Shown piece by piece: positions 7,703 through 15,938 of a stretch of DNA of 64,000 nucleotides. Each line of letters begins with the position of its first letter. Within the stretch, counting starts at the first letter, position 1. Source of the DNA: Pseudaquabacterium pictum (GTDB lineage: Bacteria > Pseudomonadota > Gammaproteobacteria > Burkholderiales > Burkholderiaceae_C). The translations under genes were made by a program, and so were the position numbers. The notes under the pieces were generated by a model, which worked only from the letters and a program-made list of their open reading frames with translations, was not told where the DNA came from and made no database searches. The stretch is taken from contig NZ_BJCL01000001.1 of the NCBI RefSeq assembly GCF_005403045.1, forward strand, positions 310,001 through 374,000. Direction: 5' to 3'.

Positions 7703-8914
7703 TCAGTTCAGGATGACCGGCAGGGTGGACACGCCGCGCATGGCCAGCGCGTCGACCCAGTCGGTCTCGCCGGGCGCGCGCCGGATGCTGGCAAACCGCT
7801 GCACCAGCGCGCCGATGCAGCGCTGGCCTTCCAGCCGGGCCAGCGGCGCGCCCATGCAGAAATGCGTGCCGAAGCCGAAGGTGAGGTGGCGGTTCGGCGT
7901 GCGACCCAGGTCCAGGCCCTGCGGGTCGCTGAAGGCACGCGGGTCGCGGTTGGCGGCATTGGCGAAGCCGAACACCCGGTCGCCGGCGCGCAGGGTCTTG
8001 CCGTCGATCTGGTGGTCCACCTTCACCACCCGGGCCAGGGCGTTACTGGGGCCGTCGTAGCGCAGGAATTCCTCGACCGCGCTCTGGATCAGCGCCGGAT
8101 CCTCGCGCAGCCGCTGTAGCTGGCCGGGGTGGTCGAGCAGGGCGTTCACCGCATTGCCCAGCAGGTGGGTGGTGGTCTCGTGGCCGGCAAACAGCACCAG
8201 CATGCAGGTGGCCACCAGCTCGTCTTCCGTCAGCCGGCCCTCGTCGTCGCGGGCCGCGATCATGCGGCTGACGAAATCCGTGCCCGGGTCGGCCCGGCGT
8301 TGGGCGATCAGGTCGCGGAAGAACCTGGCCAGCCGCTCGGCACCCCGGCGGGCCACGGCATAGCGGTCGCCGTCGGCGCGGGCGCCGCCGATGAAGGCAC
8401 GCAGCTCGTCGGATGCCTCCTTCAGCTCCGGAAAGTCGCTGTACGGGATCGCCAGCATGTCCATGATCACGTAGGCCGGCAGCGGCGCCGCCACCTGACG
8501 GGCCCAGTCGACGGGCTGGCCAGTCGGCAGCTGGTCGAGCAGGTGGTCGACCACCCGGGACACCGGGCCGTCCAGCGCCTCCAGCGCCTTCAGGTTGAAC
8601 ACCGTGCCGACCAGGCGGCGCAGCCGGGTGTGCTCGGGCGGATCGCGGAACACCATCCACAGCGCCATGTAGCGCATCACCTCGGCCAGGGTGTCGCGCC
8701 GCTCGCCCTGCAGCTGGGCATAGAACGGCCGCAGCCGGTCGGGCGACATCTGGTCGGTCAGCAGCATCTGGCGCACGTCGTCGTAGCGGGTCAGCACCCA
8801 GGCCTTCAGCGCCGGGCTCCAGTGCACCGGGTCGTCGTCCTGCAGCCGGGCGTACAGCGGGAACGGGTTGCGCCGCACGGCGGGGTCGGCAGGGTCGTAG
8901 GCCAGGGCTGTCAT
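7703..8914 (-). CDS. cytochrome P450 (soluble bacterial type)
   Basis: ATG 8914 gives 403 residues, the usual size of a soluble bacterial CYP. I see the I-helix oxygen-binding motif AGHETTTH near residue 243, the K-helix E..R in EEFLRYDG, and the haem-ligand loop FGFGTHFCMG with Cys353. There is no membrane anchor, so it needs separate ferredoxin and reductase partners, and none is encoded nearby. An in-frame ATG 17 codons upstream would add an Arg-rich leader and seems less likely. The product is expected to hydroxylate a hydrophobic substrate such as a terpenoid, steroid or fatty acid. The adjoining thiolase and divergent acyl-CoA ligase support a catabolic rather than biosynthetic role. 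CYP family cannot be assigned by eye. Confidence 0.93.
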   Translation of the reverse strand: MTALAYDPADPAVRRNPFPLYARLQDDDPVHWSPALKAWVLTRYDDVRQMLLTDQMSPDRLRPFYAQLQGERRDTLAEVMRYMALWMVFRDPPEHTRLRRLVGTVFNLKALEALDGPVSRVVDHLLDQLPTGQPVDWARQVAAPLPAYVIMDMLAIPYSDFPELKEASDELRAFIGGARADGDRYAVARRGAERLARFFRDLIAQRRADPGTDFVSRMIAARDDEGRLTEDELVATCMLVLFAGHETTTHLLGNAVNALLDHPGQLQRLREDPALIQSAVEEFLRYDGPSNALARVVKVDHQIDGKTLRAGDRVFGFANAANRDPRAFSDPQGLDLGRTPNRHLTFGFGTHFCMGAPLARLEGQRCIGALVQRFASIRRAPGETDWVDALAMRGVSTLPVILN

Positions 8915-8949
8915 GCGGCGCACCCTAGCGCAGCGCGGGCGCCGTTGCT

Positions 8950-8988
8950 GGCCTGCAGGTGACACGGCCGGGCGGCGCGGCCTGCAGG
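8950..8988. promoter_or_regulatory. paired CCTGCAGG palindromes in a divergent promoter region
   Basis: GGCCTGCAGG occurs twice (8950-8959 and 8979-8988), and each contains the 8-bp palindrome CCTGCAGG. The copies are 29 bases apart, close to three helical turns, in the 157-base gap between the P450 and ligase starts. They could bind a regulator such as the AraC protein encoded at 10642; this is inference only. Confidence 0.35.
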
Positions 8989-9071
8989 CTTTCCCGGCTG
9001 GTGCGGCGCGGTGGGCCTGCTAGGCTGACGCGAGGCCGACTTCTGTCCGACAACCCGACCACAGCAGCTGC

Positions 9072-10640
9072 ATGGACACCCTCGACGACACCAGTGTGCT
9101 GATCCCCGACGTGTTCGAGGTGCATGCCCGCACCCACCCCGACAAGGAGGCGGTGGTGTGCGGCCCGGTGCGCCGCAGCTGGGGCGACTTCGCTGCCAAC
9201 ATCAACCGGGTGGCGAACGCGCTGAATGCCCGCGGCATCGGCCCCGGCTGCCAGGTGGCGGTGCTGATGGGCAATTCGGTCGAGATCCTGGAAGTCATGT
9301 TCGGCGTGGTGCGCGCCGGCGCCTGCGTGGTGCCGCTGTCGGGCCTGCTGACCGGCGAGCAGCTGGCAACCTTGATCGACGACAGCGACGCCGTGGCCCT
9401 GTTCGCCACAGCTGATTTCATCGACCGGCTGGGTGCACACCGCAGCCGCTGCCCGAAGCTGCGGGCCGACGGCCTGGTCAGCGTGTTCTGCGACTCACCC
9501 GGCTGGCAGGGCTTTGCGGCGTTCCTGGGCGATGCGCCCACCACGCCGCCGCCGGCCAGCTGCCATGCCGCGCTGCCGTTCAACATCATCTACAGCTCGG
9601 GCACCACCGGCCTGCCCAAGGGCATCGTGCAGACCCACCGCACGCGCACCCACTGGGCGATGTTCAATGCCATCGAGCAGGGGTTTTCCGAGCGCAGCCG
9701 GGCGCTGACCACCACGGCGCTGTACTCCAACGGCACCTGGCTGACCATGCTGCCGTCGCTGTTCGTCGGCGCCACCTGCGTGGTGATGCCGGCCTTCGAC
9801 GCGCGCGACTTCCTGGCCACGCTGGTGCGCGAGCAGATCACCCACACCTTCATGGTGCCAGCGCAGTTCCTGATGGTGCTGGCCCATCCCGAGTTCGACA
9901 GCTTCGACACCAGCAGCCTGCAAACCCTGCTGTGCGCCGGCAGCCCGCTGCGGCGCGACACCAAGCGCGAGGTGCTCAAGCGCTTCGGCAACAAGCTGAT
10001 CGAGCTCTACGGCTTCTCCGAGGGCTTCGGCGCGATGCTCAAGCCCGACCAGCATGCCCACCGCTTCGACAGCGTCGGCCGGCCGGTGATCGGCTGCGAG
10101 GTCTGCATCCTCGATGACGAGGGCAACGTGCTGCCGCCCGGCGAGGTGGGCGAGATCGCCGGCCACGGCGCCGGCATGATGGCGCGCTACCACCGGCGCG
10201 ACGAGCAGACCGCCGCGCTGATCTGGCGCGACGCCCGCGGCCGCAGCTGGATCCGCTCGGGCGATGTCGGCAAGCTGGATGCGCAGGGCTTCATCACCTT
10301 GGTTGACCGCAAGAAGGACATGATCATCTCGGGCGGCTTCAATGTCTTCCCGACCGACATCGAGGCCATCGTCGGTGGCCATCCGGACGTGCTGGATGTC
10401 ACCGTGATCGGCATCCCGCACGACAAATGGGGCGAGACGGTGCTGGCGCTGGTGATCCCCAAGGCCGGTGTGCAGCCAGACGCAGCGGCCATCGTCGGCT
10501 GGGCGAATGAGCGGCTGGCGCGCCACCAGCGGCTGGCCGCGGTGGAGTTCCGCGCCGAGTTTCCGCGCAACGCGCTCGGCAAGGTGCTCAAGCGCATCCT
10601 GCGCGAGCCCTACTGGGCCGGAACCGGAACCGCGATCTGA
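9072..10640 (+). CDS. AMP-dependent acyl-CoA synthetase/ligase
   Basis: The product is 522 residues, full length for the ANL superfamily. The phosphate-binding loop SSGTTGLPKG is near residue 176, the ATP/adenine motif YGFSEG near residue 313, and the hinge region RSGDVGKLD near residue 396. The C-terminal lysine lies in RNALGKVLKR near residue 507. It should convert a carboxylic acid, ATP and CoA to acyl-CoA, AMP and PPi in the cytoplasm. The next gene, an AraC regulator, starts two bases after the stop, so both are one transcript, divergent from P450-thiolase. The context suggests it activates the acid made from the P450 product. Medium-chain, aromatic or alicyclic acids are all possible. 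Confidence 0.9.
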   Translation: MDTLDDTSVLIPDVFEVHARTHPDKEAVVCGPVRRSWGDFAANINRVANALNARGIGPGCQVAVLMGNSVEILEVMFGVVRAGACVVPLSGLLTGEQLATLIDDSDAVALFATADFIDRLGAHRSRCPKLRADGLVSVFCDSPGWQGFAAFLGDAPTTPPPASCHAALPFNIIYSSGTTGLPKGIVQTHRTRTHWAMFNAIEQGFSERSRALTTTALYSNGTWLTMLPSLFVGATCVVMPAFDARDFLATLVREQITHTFMVPAQFLMVLAHPEFDSFDTSSLQTLLCAGSPLRRDTKREVLKRFGNKLIELYGFSEGFGAMLKPDQHAHRFDSVGRPVIGCEVCILDDEGNVLPPGEVGEIAGHGAGMMARYHRRDEQTAALIWRDARGRSWIRSGDVGKLDAQGFITLVDRKKDMIISGGFNVFPTDIEAIVGGHPDVLDVTVIGIPHDKWGETVLALVIPKAGVQPDAAAIVGWANERLARHQRLAAVEFRAEFPRNALGKVLKRILREPYWAGTGTAI

Positions 10641-10641
10641 C

Positions 10642-11559
10642 ATGCCAGCAGCCCTGCACACGCTCCAAGGCATCCGCATCCGGCCGCCGGCCGATGACCT
10701 GCCGCTGTCCGACCGCCGCAACCGCGTGATGTGGTTGAACAACGACCGGGTGTTCTACGCCGGCTTGCTGGGCGCGGTGAGCACCCGCACCATGGGCGGC
10801 TGGCTGGTCTATGCGTCGCTGGGCGCGCCGCTGCGCATCGCACTGGAAGAGGCCGACGCCGGCATCACCGCCGCCGACGCTCCCTGGCAGGCGGCCCAGC
10901 TGGCCGTGGTGCCGCCCTGGGTGCCGCACCGCGTGGCCTGCGACGAGCGGCTGATCTGCAGCATCACCATCGAGCCCGAAACGGTCGACGAAACCGCCTT
11001 GCCGGCCTGGGTGCGCCTGCATCCCGGCCCGGTGCCGGCCAGCCACCCCGATGCGCTGCCGATGCTGCAGCGGGTGCGCGCCGCCCACACCTGGCTGCGC
11101 ACCCAGGGCCGCCAGGTGGCCTGGCAGACCGCCTGCTTCGACCAGGCGCTGTTCGGCCAGCCGCTGGCGCCGCGGCAGATCGATGCCCGCATCGCCCAGG
11201 TGCTCGACAGCATGCGCGACGACCCGGCCCAGCTGACCACCGCCCAGGACTGCGCCGCCCGGGTGGGGTTGTCGTTCTCCCGCTTCCTGCACCTGTTCAA
11301 GGCCGAGGTGGGCACGCCGTTCCGCAGCCTGCGCACCTGGAAGCGCGCGCGCAGCCTGCTGCACCATGTCACCCGCGACACCAACCTGGTGCATGTGGCG
11401 CTGGACACCGGCTACCCCGATTCCACCCACTTCAGCCACAGCATCCGTCAGGTCTACGGCCTGAAGCCACGTGACCTGTTCGCCGGCTCGCGCCAGCTCA
11501 CCGTGCTGGGCGACAGCCCGGCCGCCCGGGCCGCCGCGCGCGCCGAAGCCTGGCGCTGA
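10642..11559 (+). CDS. AraC family transcriptional regulator
   Basis: The product is 305 residues, starting at ATG 10642, two bases after the ligase stop. The C-terminal two-helix-turn-helix AraC domain spans about 185-285, with typical text [20 protein letters not shown] and [20 protein letters not shown]. The N-terminal 150 residues look like a cupin-type sensing domain with no recognisable ligand signature. Its position in the same transcript as the acyl-CoA ligase, opposite P450 and thiolase, suggests that it controls this divergent pair. The CCTGCAGG repeats at 8950-8988 are candidate sites. Activator or repressor role cannot be told. Confidence 0.9.
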   Translation: MPAALHTLQGIRIRPPADDLPLSDRRNRVMWLNNDRVFYAGLLGAVSTRTMGGWLVYASLGAPLRIALEEADAGITAADAPWQAAQLAVVPPWVPHRVACDERLICSITIEPETVDETALPAWVRLHPGPVPASHPDALPMLQRVRAAHTWLRTQGRQVAWQTACFDQALFGQPLAPRQIDARIAQVLDSMRDDPAQLTTAQDCAARVGLSFSRFLHLFKAEVGTPFRSLRTWKRARSLLHHVTRDTNLVHVALDTGYPDSTHFSHSIRQVYGLKPRDLFAGSRQLTVLGDSPAARAAARAEAWR

Positions 11560-11677
11560 CAGCGGCCGGCCAGGCCGGCGGGTTGATCCAGCACAAACCG
11601 GAGACAGCCGAAGCGGGGTTGTCTGCGCAATCCGCCACGCCGGATCGGTGCATTTAGCTGACCAAGTTGGTCGGGCA

Positions 11678-11704
11678 TCAAGCCATGACCGCCGGCGCCG
11701 ACAT
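11678..11704 (+). promoter_or_regulatory. sigma-28 (FliA)-like promoter of chemoreceptor gene
   Basis: TCAA (11678-11681), a 15-base spacer, then GCCGACAT (11697-11704). The FliA consensus is TAAA-N15-GCCGATAA, so three of four and six of eight positions match with exact spacing. It lies 37 bases before the ATG of a chemoreceptor gene, the expected class of FliA target. Confidence 0.6.
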
Positions 11705-11740
11705 CCGCTGGGTCTCTCCACCCACCATCTGGATGCCCCC

Positions 11741-13306
11741 ATGCGTCAGAACCTGCCCGTCACCCAACGCGAATTCGACTTCCCCGCCGATGCCACGCTG
11801 ATGTCGAGCACCGACACCAGCAGCCACATCACCTACGCGAACGAAGCCTTCATCCAGGTCAGTGGCTTCGAGCGTGACGAGATCCTGGGCAGCCCGCACA
11901 ACATGGTGCGCCACCCCGACATGCCGCGCGAGGCCTTCGCCGACATGTGGGAGACGCTGAAGTCCGGCCAGTCCTGGACGGCGCTGGTGAAGAACCGCCG
12001 CAAGGACGGCGACCATTACTGGGTGCGTGCCAATGCCACGCCGGTGGTGCGTGGTGGCAGCGTGGTGGGCTACATGTCGGTGCGCACCAAGCCCTGCCCG
12101 CTGGAGGTGCAGGAAGCCGAGACCCTGTACCGCGACTTCCGCGAAGGCCGCGCCGGCAGCCGCGCCTTCCACCGCGGCCTGGTGGTGCACAAGGGCCTGA
12201 TGGCCTGGCGCTCGGTCGGACAGACCCTGCCGATCACCTGGCGCCTGGCCCTGCCGCTGGTGGTGAATGCGGTGCTGGCGCTGGCCACGGCCCACTGGCT
12301 GGGCCTGGACGGCGACGGCTTCGGTGGCCTGGCCGCACTGGGCGGCGTGCTGGCGGTGGCCACGCTGCTGGCCTACTGGCTGCTGCAGGCGCAGATCGTG
12401 CAACCGCTCAAGCAGGTGCTGGCGCAGGCGCAGAGCGTGGCCGCCGGCCAGGCCGGGCAGAACCTGCACTTCGACCGCGTCGACGAGATCGGCATGCTGA
12501 TGCGGGCGGTCAACCAGTCGGGGCTGAACCTGAAGTCGCTGGTCGACGACGTGGCCCAGCAGGTCAGCGGCGTGCGCCAGGCCAGCGACACCATCGCCAG
12601 CGGCAACAGCGACCTGAGCCAGCGCACCGACCAGGCCGCATCGCAGCTGCAGCAGACCGCCTCGTCGATGGCAGAGATGACGGCCACGGTGCGCACCAAC
12701 ACCGAGACCGCCCAGACCGCCACCAGCCTGGCCGGCGAGGCCAGCGCAGCCGCCAGCCGCGGGGGCGACGTGGTGGGCCGGGTGGTGGGCACCATGTCGG
12801 AGATCAGTGCCAGCTCGCGCCGCATCGCCGACATCATCGGCACCATCGACGGCATCGCCTTCCAGACCAACATCCTGGCGCTGAACGCGGCGGTGGAAGC
12901 CGCCCGCGCCGGCGAGCAGGGCCGCGGCTTCGCGGTGGTGGCCAGCGAGGTGCGCAGCCTGGCCCGCCGCTCGGCCGATGCGGCCCGCGAGATCAAGCAG
13001 CTGATCCAGGCCAGCGTGCAGACGGTGGAGGCCGGCAGCAGCCTGGTCGACGACGCCGGCCGCGCGATGGGCGACATCGTCAACAAGGTGAGCCAGGTCA
13101 CCCAGCTGATCGACCACATCAGCCAGGCCTCGGCCGAGCAGATCCAGGGCATCGACCAGGTCAACACCGCCGTCAGCCAGCTCGACGACGCCACCCGCCG
13201 CAATGCCGGCCTGGTGCAGGACAGCACCCAGTCCGCCGCCCGGCTGCAAGACCAGGCCGAGCGCCTGGCCGAGGCCATCGGCGTGTTCAATTCCCGGACC
13301 CGCTGA
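11741..13306 (+). CDS. PAS-domain methyl-accepting chemotaxis protein (Aer-like)
   Basis: The product is 521 residues. Residues 1-120 are a cytoplasmic PAS domain close to Aer ([20 protein letters not shown], then [12 protein letters not shown]), so an FAD or other redox/energy sensor is likely. Two hydrophobic segments at about 175-215 form a membrane hairpin with almost no periplasmic part. A HAMP-like region follows, then the signalling domain with the conserved hairpin tip [20 protein letters not shown] near residue 380. It should sit at the inner membrane and pass signals to CheA/CheW. I saw no C-terminal CheR-tethering pentapeptide: the protein ends NSRTR. A FliA-like promoter precedes it and no chemotaxis genes adjoin it. 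Confidence 0.92.
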   Translation: MRQNLPVTQREFDFPADATLMSSTDTSSHITYANEAFIQVSGFERDEILGSPHNMVRHPDMPREAFADMWETLKSGQSWTALVKNRRKDGDHYWVRANATPVVRGGSVVGYMSVRTKPCPLEVQEAETLYRDFREGRAGSRAFHRGLVVHKGLMAWRSVGQTLPITWRLALPLVVNAVLALATAHWLGLDGDGFGGLAALGGVLAVATLLAYWLLQAQIVQPLKQVLAQAQSVAAGQAGQNLHFDRVDEIGMLMRAVNQSGLNLKSLVDDVAQQVSGVRQASDTIASGNSDLSQRTDQAASQLQQTASSMAEMTATVRTNTETAQTATSLAGEASAAASRGGDVVGRVVGTMSEISASSRRIADIIGTIDGIAFQTNILALNAAVEAARAGEQGRGFAVVASEVRSLARRSADAAREIKQLIQASVQTVEAGSSLVDDAGRAMGDIVNKVSQVTQLIDHISQASAEQIQGIDQVNTAVSQLDDATRRNAGLVQDSTQSAARLQDQAERLAEAIGVFNSRTR

Positions 13307-13498
13307 GTGCCTCCTGGCCGCGGTGGTCTGGGGGCGGCTCCCCATTTGATGCAGTGCACGCATGCTCCAATGCGCGGGCGCTGCAGGGCAGGGCGTTGAT
13401 CTGACGCAGACCCGGCAGCCCGACGCTGCGCCTCAATGGCGGCACGCGGGCCCCGGTGCTGCCATGCCGGCTCCACCGGCCCGCTCTGGAGACCGCCC

Positions 13499-14731
13499 TT
13501 GCGCCGATACCCCACCACCAGCCCCGTGGCCGATGCCCGGGGCGGCCTGCGCCTGCTGGTCGACGGCACCCGCCATGTCACCGGCCTGGTCGAGGCGCTG
13601 CACGGCCAGGTGCAGCGCCTGGCGCCGCCGCTGCGCCGGCGCGACTGGCTCGACGCCGACCTGGGCGGTCCGGCCGCCCAGGACGACCTGCCACCCACCC
13701 GCGGACTCACCGGGCTGGTCTACCGCAGCATCCAGGGCACCACCCGCCTGGTGGGCGACGGGCTCGACGGCCTGCTGGCCCCGTTCGACCGGGCGCTGGC
13801 CGTGCCAGCCACGCCGTCGCCCCGGCGCGATGCCCTGGTGGCGGCGCTCAACGGCGTGCTGGGCGACCACCTGCTGCGCAGCGGCAACCCGCTGGCGCTG
13901 CCGTTCCAGCTGCGCCAGGGCGGCCAGCCGCTGGATGCCGCCACGCTGGGGCCGCAGGCCCCGGGCCGGGTGCTGCTGCTGGTGCACGGCCTGTGCATGA
14001 GCGACGGGGGCTGGTGCCGCAACGGCCATGACCATGGCCAGGCCCTGGCGCCGGCGCTGGGCGCCGCGCCGGTCTACGCCTTCTACAACAGCGGCCTGCA
14101 CATCAGCCAGAACGGCAGGGCCTTGTCGCAGGCGCTGGAGTCGCTGCTGCAACGCTGGCCCACGCCGCTGACCCGGCTGGACATCGTGGGCCACAGCATG
14201 GGCGGCCTGGTGGCCCGCAGCGCGCTGGCGCAGGCGGCCGCGGCCGGCCACACCTGGCCGGCGCGGCTGCAATCGCTGGTGTTCCTGGGCACGCCGCACA
14301 ATGGCGCGCCGCTGGAGCGGGCCGGCAACTGGCTGCACCGGGTGATGGACCTGAGCCCCTACGTGGCGCCGTTCACCCGGCTGTCGCGGCTGCGCAGCCA
14401 GGGCATCACCGACCTGCGCCACGGCAACCTGCTCGATGCCGACTGGCAGGGCCACAACCGCTACGACAGCGCCGACCACCGCACGCCGGTGCCGCTGCCG
14501 GCCGGTGTGCAGGCCTGGGCCATCGCCAGCACGGTGGGCGGCCCGGGCCAGCGCGGCTCGCTGGTCAGCGACGGCCTGGTGACGGTGGACAGCGCCCTGG
14601 GCCACCACCGCCGCCCGGCCATGCGGCTGGGCCTGCCGGCCGGCCACACCTGGGTGGGCCATGGCATCCACCACCTCGATCTGCTGAGCGACCCGCTGGT
14701 CTACCGCAAGCTCCTGTCCTGGATGGGCTGA
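13499..14731 (+). CDS. alpha/beta hydrolase (lipase-like)
   Basis: I prefer TTG at 13499 because GGAGA lies seven bases upstream. An ATG at 13436 would add 21 residues that look non-coding. From the TTG the product is 410 residues. The nucleophile elbow GHSMGG is near residue 230, preceded by VLLLVHGLCMSDGG (oxyanion strand) near residue 160. A downstream HTWVGHGIHHLDLL supplies a possible catalytic histidine. The pattern is that of PGAP1-like lipases/esterases. No signal peptide is obvious, and residues 1-150 form an unrecognised N-terminal region that may mediate membrane or partner contact. Substrate is unknown. The following MBL gene begins 55 bases later on the same strand. Confidence 0.8.
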   Translation: MRRYPTTSPVADARGGLRLLVDGTRHVTGLVEALHGQVQRLAPPLRRRDWLDADLGGPAAQDDLPPTRGLTGLVYRSIQGTTRLVGDGLDGLLAPFDRALAVPATPSPRRDALVAALNGVLGDHLLRSGNPLALPFQLRQGGQPLDAATLGPQAPGRVLLLVHGLCMSDGGWCRNGHDHGQALAPALGAAPVYAFYNSGLHISQNGRALSQALESLLQRWPTPLTRLDIVGHSMGGLVARSALAQAAAAGHTWPARLQSLVFLGTPHNGAPLERAGNWLHRVMDLSPYVAPFTRLSRLRSQGITDLRHGNLLDADWQGHNRYDSADHRTPVPLPAGVQAWAIASTVGGPGQRGSLVSDGLVTVDSALGHHRRPAMRLGLPAGHTWVGHGIHHLDLLSDPLVYRKLLSWMG

Positions 14732-14786
14732 GCCACCGCTGCCGACGTGACACGGGCGCGCAGCGCCCGCCGGCACAATCGGCGGC

Positions 14787-15938
14787 ATGTCCGATGCCCC
14801 CACCTCCGACGGCCGCCCGGATGGCGCCACCCCCGATGCCGCCGACGGTGCCGGGCTTCCTGCCTCCGCCCTGGTCTACCCCTGCGGTGAGCCACCGGCC
14901 CCCGGCGCGGTCAAGGAAGTGGCGCCCGGCGTGCTGTGGCTGCGCATGCCGCTGCCGTTCGCGCTGAACCACATCAACCTGTGGGCGATTGCCGACGAAG
15001 ATGAACAAGGGCCCGGCTGGGCCATCGTCGACACCGGCACGAAGACGCCCGATGTGCTGGCCGCCTGGCGCCAACTGATCGCCGACGACGGCCCGCTGGC
15101 GGCCACGGCCCAGGGCGCACGCATCACCCGCATCTTCTGCACCCACATGCACCCCGACCATGTCGGCATGGCCGGCTGGCTGACGCGCAAGGCCCAGTGC
15201 CGGCTGTGGATGACGCGGCTGGAGTACCTGACCTGCCGCACCCTGGCCGCCGACACCGGCCGCGAGGCACCCGACGACGCGATCCGCTTCTACCGCCAGA
15301 CCGGCTGGCCCGAGGAGGCGCTGGATGTCTACCGCGCCCGCTTCGGCGGCTTCAGCCGCTACCTGCATGCACTGCCCGACAGCTTCCGCCGCATCTCTGA
15401 CAACGAGCAACTCCGCATCGGCAAGCACACCTGGCGGGTGATCGTCGGCCGCGGCCACTCGCCGGAACATGCCTGCCTGGTCTGCGACGACCTCGGTGTG
15501 CTGGTCTCGGGCGACCAGGTGCTGCCGAAGATCTCGTCGAACGTCAGCGTCTTCCCGACCGAGCCGGATGCCGACCCGTTGGGCGACTGGATCGCCTCGC
15601 TGACCCACCTGCGCGCCACGCTGGGCGACCAGCTGCTGGTGCTGCCGGCCCATGGCGAGCCGTTCCGCGGCCTGCATGCCCGGCTGGACCGGCTGTCCGC
15701 CGGCCACCAGCGCGGCCTGACCCGCCTGCGCCGCAGCCTGGCCGATGCGCCCAAGCGCGCCATCGACGTGTTCGGCGCGCTGTTCGCCCGGCCGATCGAC
15801 AGCAAGGGCGAGCTGCTGGGCATGGCCACCGGCGAGAGCCTGGCCCACATCAACCACCTGGTGGCCCGCGGCGAGGCGGTGGCCGAGCTGGGCGCCGACG
15901 GCGTGCGGCGCTACAGGGCGGTCACGGCGGGCGGCTGA
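14787..15938 (+). CDS. MBL-fold metallo-hydrolase
   Basis: The product is 383 residues. The metal-binding signature THMHPDHVG gives His120, His122, Asp124 and His125. Further ligands are the histidine in GRGHSPEH near residue 225, the aspartate in VSGDQVLP near residue 240 and a late histidine in LPAHGEP. The C-terminal 90 residues resemble the winged-helix cap of LACTB2-like hydrolases. It has no signal peptide and probably hydrolyses a thioester, lactone or similar ester in the cytoplasm. Neighbouring acyl-CoA genes would fit a thioesterase-like role, but this is inference. Its 3' end overlaps the convergent EAL gene by 28 bases. Confidence 0.9.
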   Translation: MSDAPTSDGRPDGATPDAADGAGLPASALVYPCGEPPAPGAVKEVAPGVLWLRMPLPFALNHINLWAIADEDEQGPGWAIVDTGTKTPDVLAAWRQLIADDGPLAATAQGARITRIFCTHMHPDHVGMAGWLTRKAQCRLWMTRLEYLTCRTLAADTGREAPDDAIRFYRQTGWPEEALDVYRARFGGFSRYLHALPDSFRRISDNEQLRIGKHTWRVIVGRGHSPEHACLVCDDLGVLVSGDQVLPKISSNVSVFPTEPDADPLGDWIASLTHLRATLGDQLLVLPAHGEPFRGLHARLDRLSAGHQRGLTRLRRSLADAPKRAIDVFGALFARPIDSKGELLGMATGESLAHINHLVARGEAVAELGADGVRRYRAVTAGG

